Assembly (NCBI GenBank): GCA_023430825.1
Contig: JAEYYL010000078.1
Span: 1-23,326, forward strand
DNA: 23,326 nt
Source of the DNA: Verrucomicrobiota bacterium
GTDB lineage: Bacteria > Verrucomicrobiota > Verrucomicrobiia > Opitutales > Opitutaceae
Direction: 5' to 3'
A model generated the notes under the pieces. The model saw only the letters and a program-made list of their open reading frames with translations. It searched no databases and was not told the DNA's origin. The translations under genes and the position numbers were made by a program. Below, piece after piece: positions 7,495-15,014 of the stretch (positions within the stretch are counted from its first letter, which is position 1; every line of letters starts with the position of its first letter).

Positions 7495-7995
7495 ATGCTC
7501 GTGACTCTTCTTCCCTCCCGTCTTTCGCCCATCGTCGTCGCCGCGACCCTGCTCGCCTCGAGCGTCCTCCTCGCCGGTTGTGCGTCGCCACCCGCCTCCC
7601 CGCCCGCCGTCGTTCCCTCGTCGCCGGAAACCGATGCAGCCACTCCGCCCATCGATCCCACCAACCCGTTTCGCCAGCTCCAAAAGGGTCTCACCGCCGC
7701 CCGCGTGATCGCTCTCCTCGGCGAGCCGGCCGACAAACAAACCGTCGCCCGCGAGGGCATCGAAGTCGAAATCTGGACCTACACGCGATCCATAACCGGC
7801 CCCAAACGCCAGGTCGCAGCGTCCATGCGCGAGGTGCCTTATGTCCACCCGATCACCGGCGTGATGAGCATGGTGCAGGAACCCGTTTACGAGCTGGAAT
7901 CCACCTACATCACCGAAACCACCGAGTTGCTCCTGCACGCCGGCATCCTCCTCGAGTGGAAACAACAGCGCACCAGCGAACGCGATTTCAAGTAA
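7495..7995 (+). CDS. Small BamE/SmpA-like lipoprotein, function unknown
   Basis: The protein has 166 residues. The N-terminus is a lipoprotein signal peptide with lipobox LLAGC, the lipidated cysteine being C29. A Pro/Ala/Ser-rich linker follows to about residue 58. Next comes a compact domain beginning NPFRQLQKGLTAARVIALLGEPADKQTV and continuing VEIWTYTR, the pattern of the BamE/SmpA/OmlA fold (helix with a 'G-T...V..LLG.P' motif, then beta strands). The strand-rich tail contains VYELESTYITETTELLLHAG and LEWKQQRTSERDFK. BamE-type proteins anchor in the outer membrane and assist envelope assembly; a role in a glycan operon is not established. It sits 47 bp after the GH8 pair and 38 bp before the GH67 gene, so co-transcription is likely. 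The reading frame extends upstream without a stop, but the lipobox fixes the start. Confidence 0.85.
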   Translation: MLVTLLPSRLSPIVVAATLLASSVLLAGCASPPASPPAVVPSSPETDAATPPIDPTNPFRQLQKGLTAARVIALLGEPADKQTVAREGIEVEIWTYTRSITGPKRQVAASMREVPYVHPITGVMSMVQEPVYELESTYITETTELLLHAGILLEWKQQRTSERDFK

Positions 7996-8033
7996 ACCGC
8001 CTCATCCGAAGGCTCCGCTCAACTCCCAACCTT

Positions 8034-10256
8034 ATGATCACCTCCCCGACCCGCCGCCTCCTCCCCGACCGCCTGCTCGTCGGGGTCGCCGCCGCGCTCC
8101 TCGCCGCGATCGCTCCCCGCCTCTCCGCCGAAGACGGCTACCGACTCTGGCTCCGCTACGATGCCATCGCCGATCCCGCGGTGCGCGCGGCCTACACCGC
8201 CGCCATCACCGAGATCGTCGTGCCCGAAGTCCCCGCCTTCCCGCCGTGGGCCGGCGGCACCGTCAACGCCGCACGCGACGAACTCACCACCGGCCTCCGC
8301 GGCCTGCTCGGCACCGACATTCCCGTCGTCGCGAAACCCTCGCGCCCCGGCACGCTCCTCCTCACCACGCCACGCGATCCCGCCATCGCCGCTCTCATCA
8401 GCGAGGCCGACCTCCGCGCCGCCAGCGAGGAAGGTTACATCCTCCGCCGCGTCACCCTCGACGGCCACCCGCGCACCGTCATCGTCGCCAACCGCCAGAT
8501 CGGCCTCCTTTACGGCGCGTTCGCCCTGCTGCGCCACCTCCAGGCGAATCAGCCTCTCGAGAACCTGAACGTCGTCTCCGCTCCGCGGATACAGCGCCGC
8601 CTGCTCAACCACTGGGACAACCTCAACGGCTTCGTCGAACGCGGCTACGCCGGCGAATCGCTCTGGGACTGGTTTCACATCCCCGAATACATGTCGCCGC
8701 GCTACCGCGACTACGCGCGCGCCTGCGCCTCCGTCGGCATCAACGGCACCGTCCTCACCAACGTCAACGCCAACGCCCGCGTCCTCACGCCCTACTACCT
8801 CCAGCGCGTCGCCGCCCTCGCGAACGAGTTCCGCCCCTACGGTATCCGCGTTTACCTTACAGCCCGCTTCAGCGCCCCCGTTGAAATCGGCGGGCTGAAA
8901 ACCGCCGACCCGCTCGACCCCGCCGTGCGCCAGTGGTGGGCCGACAAGGTCGAGGAGATCTACGCGCTGATCCCGAACTTCGGCGGCTTCCTCGTGAAGG
9001 CCAACTCCGAAGGCCAGCCCGGTCCCCAAAACTACGGCCGCAATCACGCCGACGGGGCCAACATGCTCGCCGACGCGCTCCAACCCCGCGGCGGCATCGT
9101 CATGTGGCGCGCCTTCGTCTATAGCAACGAAGTCCCCGAAGACCGCCACAAACAGCCAAACCACGAATTCGTCCCGCTCGACGGTCAGTTCCGCGACAAC
9201 GTCATCGTGCAGGTGAAAAACGGCGCGATCGACTTCATGCCGCGCGAACCGTTTCACCCGCTCTTCGGCGCGATGCCGAAAACGCCCCTCGCGCTCGAGC
9301 TCCAGATCACCCAGGAATACCTCGGCAGCGGCACCCAGATCGCCTTCCTCGCGCCCCTCTTCGAGGAGGTGCTCGACGCCGACACCTTCGCCCACGGCCC
9401 CGGCACGACCGTCGCCAAAATCGTCGACGGCAGCGCGGACCTCCACGGCATCTCCGTCATCGCCGGCGTGTCGAACATCGGCGACGATCGCAACTGGACC
9501 GGCCACCCCATGGCGCAGGCGAACTGGTATGCCTACGGCCGGCTCGCGTGGGACCACCAGCTCGACTCCGCCCAGATTGCCGACGAGTGGACCCGCCTGA
9601 CCTTCGGCAACGATCCCGCCCTCGTGCAGCCGATCGCCTCGCTCCTGCTCGAGTCGCGCGAAACCGTCGTCAACTACTCCATGCCACTCGGCCTCCATCA
9701 CATCATGGCCGAGGGCCACCACCACGGCCCCGGCCCGTGGGTCAGCGAAGCCGGTCGCGCCGACTGGACTTCCGTTTACTATCACCGCGCCGACCCCAAC
9801 GGCGTCGGCTTCGATCGCACGAAAACCGGCTCCCACGCGCTCGAGCAATACGCGCCCGAAATCCAGCGCCAATGGGGCGACCCCGCCACCACGCCCGACA
9901 ACCTCCTCCTGTGGTTCCACCATCTGCCGTGGGACTACAAGATGAAATCGGGCCGCACGCTCTGGGACGAGATTGCGCTCCATTACCAGCATGGCGTCGA
10001 CACCGTGCGCGCCTGGCGCAAAACGTGGGATGCGCTCCCCGCCGCCCAAATCGGCGAACCGCGCTACTCGCACGTCAAGGCGCTGCTCGCGCGGCAAGAA
10101 CGCGAAGCCCGCGAATGGCGCGACGCCTGTCTCCAATATTTCGCTACATTCTCGAAGCGCCCACTGCCGGCCGGTGTCGAACCCGCGGAGCATCCGCTGG
10201 AATACTACAAGGCCGTCAACATCCCGTTCGCGCCCGGTCATCCCGGTGCACGCTAG
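8034..10256 (+). CDS. aguA: GH67 alpha-glucuronidase, exported
   Basis: The 740-residue protein is a GH67 enzyme, which removes (4-O-methyl-)glucuronic acid from the non-reducing terminal xylose of aldouronic acids. It has a signal peptide (RRLLPDRLLVGVAAALLAAIAPRLSA, cleavage near residue 32) and family blocks including GYRLWLRYD at the mature N-terminus, LLNHWDNLNG, FLVKANSEGQPGPQNYGRNHADGAN, NGAIDFMPREPFHPLFG, LELQITQEYLG, LFEEV and MPLGLHHIM. By comparison with characterised GH67 enzymes the catalytic acid should be E326 (NSEG) and the base residues D400 (AIDF) and E428 (TQEY). Length agrees with exported family members. The start ATG follows the lipoprotein stop by 38 bp; the frame is open further upstream but the signal peptide identifies the real start. 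It depends on upstream cleavage of glucuronoxylan, because the family acts only on short terminal-decorated oligomers. Confidence 0.96.
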   Translation: MITSPTRRLLPDRLLVGVAAALLAAIAPRLSAEDGYRLWLRYDAIADPAVRAAYTAAITEIVVPEVPAFPPWAGGTVNAARDELTTGLRGLLGTDIPVVAKPSRPGTLLLTTPRDPAIAALISEADLRAASEEGYILRRVTLDGHPRTVIVANRQIGLLYGAFALLRHLQANQPLENLNVVSAPRIQRRLLNHWDNLNGFVERGYAGESLWDWFHIPEYMSPRYRDYARACASVGINGTVLTNVNANARVLTPYYLQRVAALANEFRPYGIRVYLTARFSAPVEIGGLKTADPLDPAVRQWWADKVEEIYALIPNFGGFLVKANSEGQPGPQNYGRNHADGANMLADALQPRGGIVMWRAFVYSNEVPEDRHKQPNHEFVPLDGQFRDNVIVQVKNGAIDFMPREPFHPLFGAMPKTPLALELQITQEYLGSGTQIAFLAPLFEEVLDADTFAHGPGTTVAKIVDGSADLHGISVIAGVSNIGDDRNWTGHPMAQANWYAYGRLAWDHQLDSAQIADEWTRLTFGNDPALVQPIASLLLESRETVVNYSMPLGLHHIMAEGHHHGPGPWVSEAGRADWTSVYYHRADPNGVGFDRTKTGSHALEQYAPEIQRQWGDPATTPDNLLLWFHHLPWDYKMKSGRTLWDEIALHYQHGVDTVRAWRKTWDALPAAQIGEPRYSHVKALLARQEREAREWRDACLQYFATFSKRPLPAGVEPAEHPLEYYKAVNIPFAPGHPGAR

Positions 10257-10584
10257 AGCAGTAGCAAAAGAGTCGTAGCCGGAGGCAGGAGCCTGCTTGC
10301 AGGCGAAGTTGCTCGTTCGCCTGCGAGCATCGCCTGCAAGCAGGCTCCTGCCTCGACCAGCCATGGCTACCGATTGCTTGGAGACGCGGTAGCGTCGGTG
10401 TCTCAGCGGAATCTCGAGCAACCCGTCGCCCGGCCGTGCCGTCGAAACGCTCCGCGTTCCCCGCCGGCGAACCTCGGCTGCTCCGTGGGCGATCCACGCG
10501 CCGGAGCGGATGTCGCTCTCCCGGCGATGCCGTTCCGCGATTTTGCTGTAGCGGTGTCCTTTGCCCGCCGCTTTCGTTTCACTC
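10257..10584. other. 328-bp gap between GH67 and GH43 genes
   Basis: The first 114 bp hold a large GTAG-headed palindrome (listed separately). The remaining 214 bp contain no convincing gene, but two further GTAGCG...GGTGTC strings (from 10389 and 10548) that look like decayed repeat pieces. No promoter consensus stands out. The GH43-CE2 pair may therefore be transcribed separately from the upstream genes. Confidence 0.5.
10275..10370. repeat. Large REP-like palindrome with GTAG foot
   Basis: Perfect 25-bp inverted arms lie at 10282-10306 and 10330-10354. Inside, a further 6-bp stem TGCTCG (10310-10315) / CGAGCA (10324-10329) is separated from the left arm by a 3-base bulge. Outside, GTAGCC (10275-10280) pairs with GGCTAC (10365-10370). 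The whole can fold as one long hairpin with an 8-base loop. The bulged hairpin with a GTAG foot is the REP/RAYT layout. There is no T-run, so it is not a typical terminator, though it could protect or block upstream RNA. Confidence 0.8.
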
Positions 10585-12294
10585 ATGAAGTCCCTTCGCC
10601 TCGCCGTGTGCCTCGTCGGGTCTGCGCTCGCCTCGACCCTGCCTGCCGCCACTCCGGCACCAGTCGCCTTCGATCGCTTCGATTACACGGGGCGCGATTC
10701 CGTTTTCACCGCTCCGCTTCCCGCCGGCCATTTTCGCAATCCGATTCTCGCCGGCTTCTATCCCGATCCGAGCATCTGCCGCGTCGGCGACGATTACTAC
10801 CTCATCAATTCCACCTTCGCCTATTTTCCCGGGATTCCGATCTTTCACAGCCGCGACTTGGTCAACTGGACCCAACTCGGCCACGTGATCGACCGGCCCG
10901 ACCAGCTCGACTACGATCGCCTCGGCATCACGCGCGGCATCTTCGCGCCGGCGATCTCCTATCACGACGGACTGTTCTACGTCGTCTGCACCATGGTGGA
11001 CGCCGGCGGCAACTTCCTCATGACCGCCAAGGACCCGGCCGGGCCGTGGTCCGATCCCATCTGGCTCGACTTCGACGGCATCGATCCGTCGCTCTTCTTC
11101 GACGACGACGGCCGTGCGTGGATGGTCAACAACGGCAACCCGCCCGACAACCGGCCGCTCTACGAGGGCCATCGCGCGATCTGGCTCCAGGAATACGACA
11201 TCGCCGCGCAGAAACTCGTCGGCCCCCGCTCGATCATCGTGAACGGCGGCGCCGACCTCTCCACCAAGCCCGTGTGGATCGAAGGTCCGCACCTCTACCG
11301 ACGTGACGGCTGGTATTACCTCTGTTGCGCGGAAGGCGGCACCAGCGTGCACCACTCCCAGGTCATCTTGCGCAGCAGATCCGTCACCGGTCCTTTCGAA
11401 CCCTGGTCGGAAAATCCGATCCTCACGCAGCGTGACCTCGACGGCACCGTCGAACACGCCGTCACCTGCACCGGCCATGCCGACCTCGTTGAAGGTCCCG
11501 ACGGCCAGTGGTGGTCTGTCTTCCTCGCCTGCCGTCCCTTCGCGAAGGAATTCTGGACCACCGGTCGCGAAACATTCCTCCTGCCCGTCACGTGGACCGA
11601 CGACGGCTGGCCACAAATCCTTCCGCCCGGCCAACGCGTGCCCTCGATCGTCGCATCGCCCAAGGTGGAGCGCGTCGTCCCCAACGCGCTTTCCGCTCCC
11701 GCCGTCCCACTCACCGGCAACTTCACCTGGCGCGACGACTTCGATTCCGCCGAGCTCTCCCCGCTCTGGATCATGATCCGCACGCCGAAGGAAACGTGGT
11801 GGAAGACCCACGCCTCCTCAGGCGAACTCCACCTCACGCCGCGCCGCGACGCCCTTTCCGGCAAAGGCAATCCAACTTTCCTCGCCCGGCGTCTCCAGCA
11901 CGCCCGCTTCGACGCTTCCACCGCGCTGACCCCACCGACGTCCGACGGCGTCTCCGCCGGCCTCGTCGCCCTCCAAAACGAAACGCACTATTACTACCTC
12001 GGCGTCCGCCCCGACGGCACCGACGAACTGACGCTTTTCCTCGAACGTTTCAACGGCGGCGAAAACGCCCGCGTCATCGCGACGAAAACCATTCCGCGGA
12101 CCGACAAGCTCCACCTCCGCCTCAGCGGCGACGACCTCACGCTCGCGTTCTCCTACTCCGCCTCCGCCACCGCGGACGCCTGGCAGACCCTCGCCGCCGA
12201 GGTCGACGCCACGCCCATCACCGTGCAGGCCGCCGGCGGCGGCCTGCATTTTACCGGTGCGGTCGTCGGACTCCACGCCCGCCTCGAACCCTGA
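10585..12294 (+). CDS. GH43 beta-xylosidase / alpha-L-arabinofuranosidase, exported
   Basis: The 569-residue protein has a signal peptide (MKSLRLAVCLVGSALASTLPA). Residues about 45-360 form the GH43 five-bladed propeller: base D61 in GFYPDPSICRVGDDYY, pKa modulator D167 in DGIDPSLFFDDDG, and acid E233 in WIEGPHLY. The STFAYFPGIPIFHSRDLVNW block is typical of the XynB3-like GH43 group. A C-terminal beta-sandwich (about 375-569, from FTWRDDFDSAELSPLWIMIRTP) matches the accessory domain of that group. Activity within this group is either beta-xylosidase or alpha-arabinofuranosidase, and the sequence alone does not decide. The ATG at 10585 was chosen because it starts the signal peptide. A CE2-like esterase follows 22 bp downstream, so the two are probably co-transcribed. 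Confidence 0.93.
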   Translation: MKSLRLAVCLVGSALASTLPAATPAPVAFDRFDYTGRDSVFTAPLPAGHFRNPILAGFYPDPSICRVGDDYYLINSTFAYFPGIPIFHSRDLVNWTQLGHVIDRPDQLDYDRLGITRGIFAPAISYHDGLFYVVCTMVDAGGNFLMTAKDPAGPWSDPIWLDFDGIDPSLFFDDDGRAWMVNNGNPPDNRPLYEGHRAIWLQEYDIAAQKLVGPRSIIVNGGADLSTKPVWIEGPHLYRRDGWYYLCCAEGGTSVHHSQVILRSRSVTGPFEPWSENPILTQRDLDGTVEHAVTCTGHADLVEGPDGQWWSVFLACRPFAKEFWTTGRETFLLPVTWTDDGWPQILPPGQRVPSIVASPKVERVVPNALSAPAVPLTGNFTWRDDFDSAELSPLWIMIRTPKETWWKTHASSGELHLTPRRDALSGKGNPTFLARRLQHARFDASTALTPPTSDGVSAGLVALQNETHYYYLGVRPDGTDELTLFLERFNGGENARVIATKTIPRTDKLHLRLSGDDLTLAFSYSASATADAWQTLAAEVDATPITVQAAGGGLHFTGAVVGLHARLEP

Positions 12295-12316
12295 CCGCTT
12301 CGCGCACTTTTCGGCT

Positions 12317-13441
12317 ATGGCTCATCCGCGTTCCTCTCTCGTTTTCGCCGGCGCTCTCGCGCTGACCTCAGTGATCGCGCCGCCGCTCCAGGGCGCCGCC
12401 GCCTCCGCCCTCGAGCACAGCGACGCCGTGGTCATCCCGGCCTCGGACCCGCGCTTCATCTACGAGGGCCGGTTCGATACCAGCAACTTCCCCGCGGGTC
12501 CCGTCGTGATCTGGCAGGGCAGTCGCATCCGGCTCGATTTCGAGGGCGACTCGCTCGTGCTGCATTTCGCTGATGCGGAGAACCAGAATTTCTTCGACGC
12601 CACGATCGACGGTCGCACGACGATCGTCGACGCGAGCGCCAACGCCCCCGCGCGCGCCGCCACTTTCACCGGGCTCGGCCCCGGCCGGCACAGCCTCGTC
12701 CTGTTCAAGCGCACGGAAGCCGCCGCCGGCACCGTGCGCTTCGTCGGAGTCGAACTCGCCCCCGGCGCCACCGCCTTCGCCCCCCCACAACCCGACTACC
12801 CGCTCGCCCTGCTCTTTATCGGCGACTCGATCACCGCCGGCGCCTGCAACGAAGACGGTGCCGACGACCAGTGGGAGGACCGCCGCACGCACAACAACGC
12901 CCGCAGCTACGCCGCGTTCACCGCCGCCGACCTCGCCGCCGATTATCGCAACATCGCCGTCAGCGGCATGGGCGTCGCCATCGGCTGGACCGACGTGAAA
13001 GCCGGTGAAATCTGGGACCGCGTTTACCCGAACCCGGCTTCGCCGCGCGCCGACCTCACCGCGTGGACGCCCGACGTCGTCTTCGTCAACCTCGGCGAAA
13101 ACGACGACTCGTATCCACGCGCCAAGGACATCGCTTTCCCCGGCGAAGCCTACACCGAGAGCTACGTCGCACTCGTCCGAGCCATCCGCACCGCCTATCC
13201 GAAAGCGCAGATCGCGATCCTGCGCGGCGGCATGTTCGGCGGCGCGCAAAGCGAGCGCCTGCGCGATGCCTGGCAGGCCGCCGTGACTCAGCTCGAGACC
13301 ACCGACCCGAAACTCTCCCACTACGTCTTCCAGCACTGGACCACGCTCCACCCGCGGGCTTCCGACCACCGGGCAATGGCCGACGAACTCACGGCCTGGC
13401 TGCGCCAGAAAGCTCCAAGCTTCAAACCCCAAGCTCCATAG
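12317..13441 (+). CDS. CE2-like SGNH acetylesterase (xylan deacetylation), exported
   Basis: The 374-residue protein has a signal peptide (MAHPRSSLVFAGALALTSVIA...). Residues about 38-155 look like the N-terminal jelly-roll of CE2 carbohydrate esterases (RFDTSNFPAGPVVIWQGSRIRLDFEG, LHSLVLFKRTEA-type end). From about 163 a SGNH hydrolase domain follows, with nucleophile S171 in GDSITAG, the NNARSYAAF block, NLGENDD as the Asn-containing block III, and a C-terminal SDH with H351. CE2 enzymes remove acetyl groups from xylan or mannan sugars. The gene is 22 bp after GH43. The last nine or so codons (APSFKPQAP) come from a repeated sequence shared with the following gap, so the tail is probably not native to the family. 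Confidence 0.85.
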   Translation: MAHPRSSLVFAGALALTSVIAPPLQGAAASALEHSDAVVIPASDPRFIYEGRFDTSNFPAGPVVIWQGSRIRLDFEGDSLVLHFADAENQNFFDATIDGRTTIVDASANAPARAATFTGLGPGRHSLVLFKRTEAAAGTVRFVGVELAPGATAFAPPQPDYPLALLFIGDSITAGACNEDGADDQWEDRRTHNNARSYAAFTAADLAADYRNIAVSGMGVAIGWTDVKAGEIWDRVYPNPASPRADLTAWTPDVVFVNLGENDDSYPRAKDIAFPGEAYTESYVALVRAIRTAYPKAQIAILRGGMFGGAQSERLRDAWQAAVTQLETTDPKLSHYVFQHWTTLHPRASDHRAMADELTAWLRQKAPSFKPQAP

Positions 13442-13529
13442 AATCTCCAACGTTCAAAAACCCCACGCCCGGCCTCCGGCCTGTATTTGGGATTTGAAGA
13501 TTCCCTGAAGCTTGGATGTCGGAGCTTGG
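13412..13529. repeat. Imperfect inverted-repeat element between convergent genes, overlapping the CE2 3' end
   Basis: CCAAGCTTCA (13415-13424) is repeated inverted at 13506-13515, and CCAAGCTCC (13429-13437) is repeated inverted at 13521-13529. A central GGCCTCCGGCC lies between them. The left arm runs into the last codons and stop of the CE2 gene. The layout is that of a dispersed repeat which may also act as a two-way barrier between convergent transcripts. An adjoining C5/G6 hairpin at about 13534-13547 has no T-run. Confidence 0.55.
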
Positions 13530-13548
13530 TGCTTCCCCCTCGGGGGGC

Positions 13549-14955
13549 TCACGCTTTCAAATTCGACACGCCATACGGCGCGCGCTCCGGGCGCGACAAC
13601 ATCGCATCCGCCTGCGCATCGTTCACGAATCGACCGGCCTTCGCATCCCAGGTGAGCGGACGTCCGAGCTTCATCGCGATCCAGCTCAGGATGCACGCGG
13701 TGTTCGCACTGTGCGCCACCGGCGCCGGCGCCAGCGGCGTGCCGCGCGTCTTCATGCAGTCGATCCAGTTCTGGTGATGGCTGCTGCTCTCGAGGAACTT
13801 CACGGTCACCCCTTGCGGATCGAGCAGCTTCGGATCGCTCGCATCCAGCGGCTTCAAGTCGGTCGCGCGCATCGCCGGATCGCTCGAGGTCTGTCCGCCC
13901 TGCTGCTCGCGCGACACAAAGATCCAGCCTTCGTCGCCGATGAATTTGACGCCGTTCGGCAGCTTGTCCGACACGCGCATCTGCACGTCGCCCGGATAAG
14001 TCAGCTCGACTTCATAGGCGCCATGCACGTTCCAAATCGTGTTTTTCGGGAAATCCGCGTGGCCTTCGATCTTCAGCGGCGCGCTCGACTCCATGTCCAT
14101 GCCCCAATGCGCCGTATCGAAGTGGTGCGCGCCCCAGCCCGTGATCATGCCCAGGCAAAACGACTCGTTGCGCAGCCAGCCCGGCCGGTCGTAACCAGAT
14201 TGTGGATGCACGCGCTGCTCCGTGTAATACACCTTCGGCGTCGGCCCGAGCCAGCCGTCGTAGTCGAGATTCGCCGGCACCGGCTGCTCCGGATCGTCGG
14301 GCTTCGTCGGATCGATCGGCAATCCGATCTCCACCCGCCGCAACCGGCCGACGCGCCCGCTGCGCACCAGTTCGCAGCCTTTCCGGAACTGCTGGGTCTT
14401 GCCCCACGATCGCTGCTGGCTGCCCACCTGCAGCACGCGGCCGCTCTTCGCGACCTCGTCGCGCAAGAGCACGCTCTCCTCGTAGGTCATCGTAAACGGC
14501 TTCTGCAGGTAAACGTCCTTCCCGGCCCGCACCGCCGCGATCGCAATCTCCGCGTGCTGGTGATCCGGCAGGCTGAGCACGACGCCATCGATGTCCTTCC
14601 GCTCGATGATCTCCCGATAGTGGCCATAAGTGTCGATCGTCGGCGCCGTGCGCGACGCGTCGCGGTAGAATTTCTCCGTGAGCTCCTTCCCTTCCGCCAT
14701 GCGTTTCGCATCGACGTCGCACACCGCGACGATGTCCGCCATGCCCGTCTCGAACACGCCCGGCATGTCGTGCGAACGCGCGATGCGGCCGCAACCGATC
14801 TGGCCGATGCGAAAGCGGTTGCTCGGGGAGTTCGCGCCCAGCAGCCGCGAGGGCACGATCATCGGCACGGACAACGCCGCGCCGGCTACGGCGACGTTGC
14901 GACAGAAGGCGCGACGCGTGAGCGAACCGGTGTTTTTTCGGGGGGAGGTTTTCAT
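13549..14955 (-). CDS. Tat-exported Gfo/Idh/MocA-family oxidoreductase
   Basis: The 468-residue protein has a Tat signal (SLTRRAFCRNVAVAGAALSV, twin Arg 14-15). An NAD(P)-binding Rossmann fold follows with IGQIGCGRIA (about 50-59), SLPDHQHAEIAI, and the family's K-P motif as QKP (K152-P153) instead of the more usual EKP. The C-terminal part contains WGAHHFDTAHWGMDME and ends with the oxidoreductase alpha/beta fold. Family members oxidise or reduce sugar hydroxyls, and Tat export with a bound cofactor suggests action on a glycoside outside the cytoplasm. The substrate is unknown. I used ATG 14955 rather than the TTG 9 nt upstream because a PyPyPyATGAAA start context recurs in neighbouring genes. 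It lies 59 bp downstream of the PD40 gene, in the presumed LacI-controlled unit. Confidence 0.9.
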   Translation of the reverse strand: MKTSPRKNTGSLTRRAFCRNVAVAGAALSVPMIVPSRLLGANSPSNRFRIGQIGCGRIARSHDMPGVFETGMADIVAVCDVDAKRMAEGKELTEKFYRDASRTAPTIDTYGHYREIIERKDIDGVVLSLPDHQHAEIAIAAVRAGKDVYLQKPFTMTYEESVLLRDEVAKSGRVLQVGSQQRSWGKTQQFRKGCELVRSGRVGRLRRVEIGLPIDPTKPDDPEQPVPANLDYDGWLGPTPKVYYTEQRVHPQSGYDRPGWLRNESFCLGMITGWGAHHFDTAHWGMDMESSAPLKIEGHADFPKNTIWNVHGAYEVELTYPGDVQMRVSDKLPNGVKFIGDEGWIFVSREQQGGQTSSDPAMRATDLKPLDASDPKLLDPQGVTVKFLESSSHHQNWIDCMKTRGTPLAPAPVAHSANTACILSWIAMKLGRPLTWDAKAGRFVNDAQADAMLSRPERAPYGVSNLKA

Positions 14956-15014
14956 AGGGGTCAAAAAAACTGGGGCGCCGCCGCGGAGCCGTCATCGTGG
15001 ACGGAGCGGCGGCA

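Noticed and set aside
10389..10560. Two GTAGCG...GGTGTC strings as REP elements
   Set aside because: They share a short motif but have no convincing paired arms; noted only as possible decayed pieces.
8019..10652. 877-residue minus-strand open frame over GH67
   Set aside because: Antisense to a complete GH67 gene; repetitive Val/Gly/Asp/Glu/Ala composition and no domain seen.
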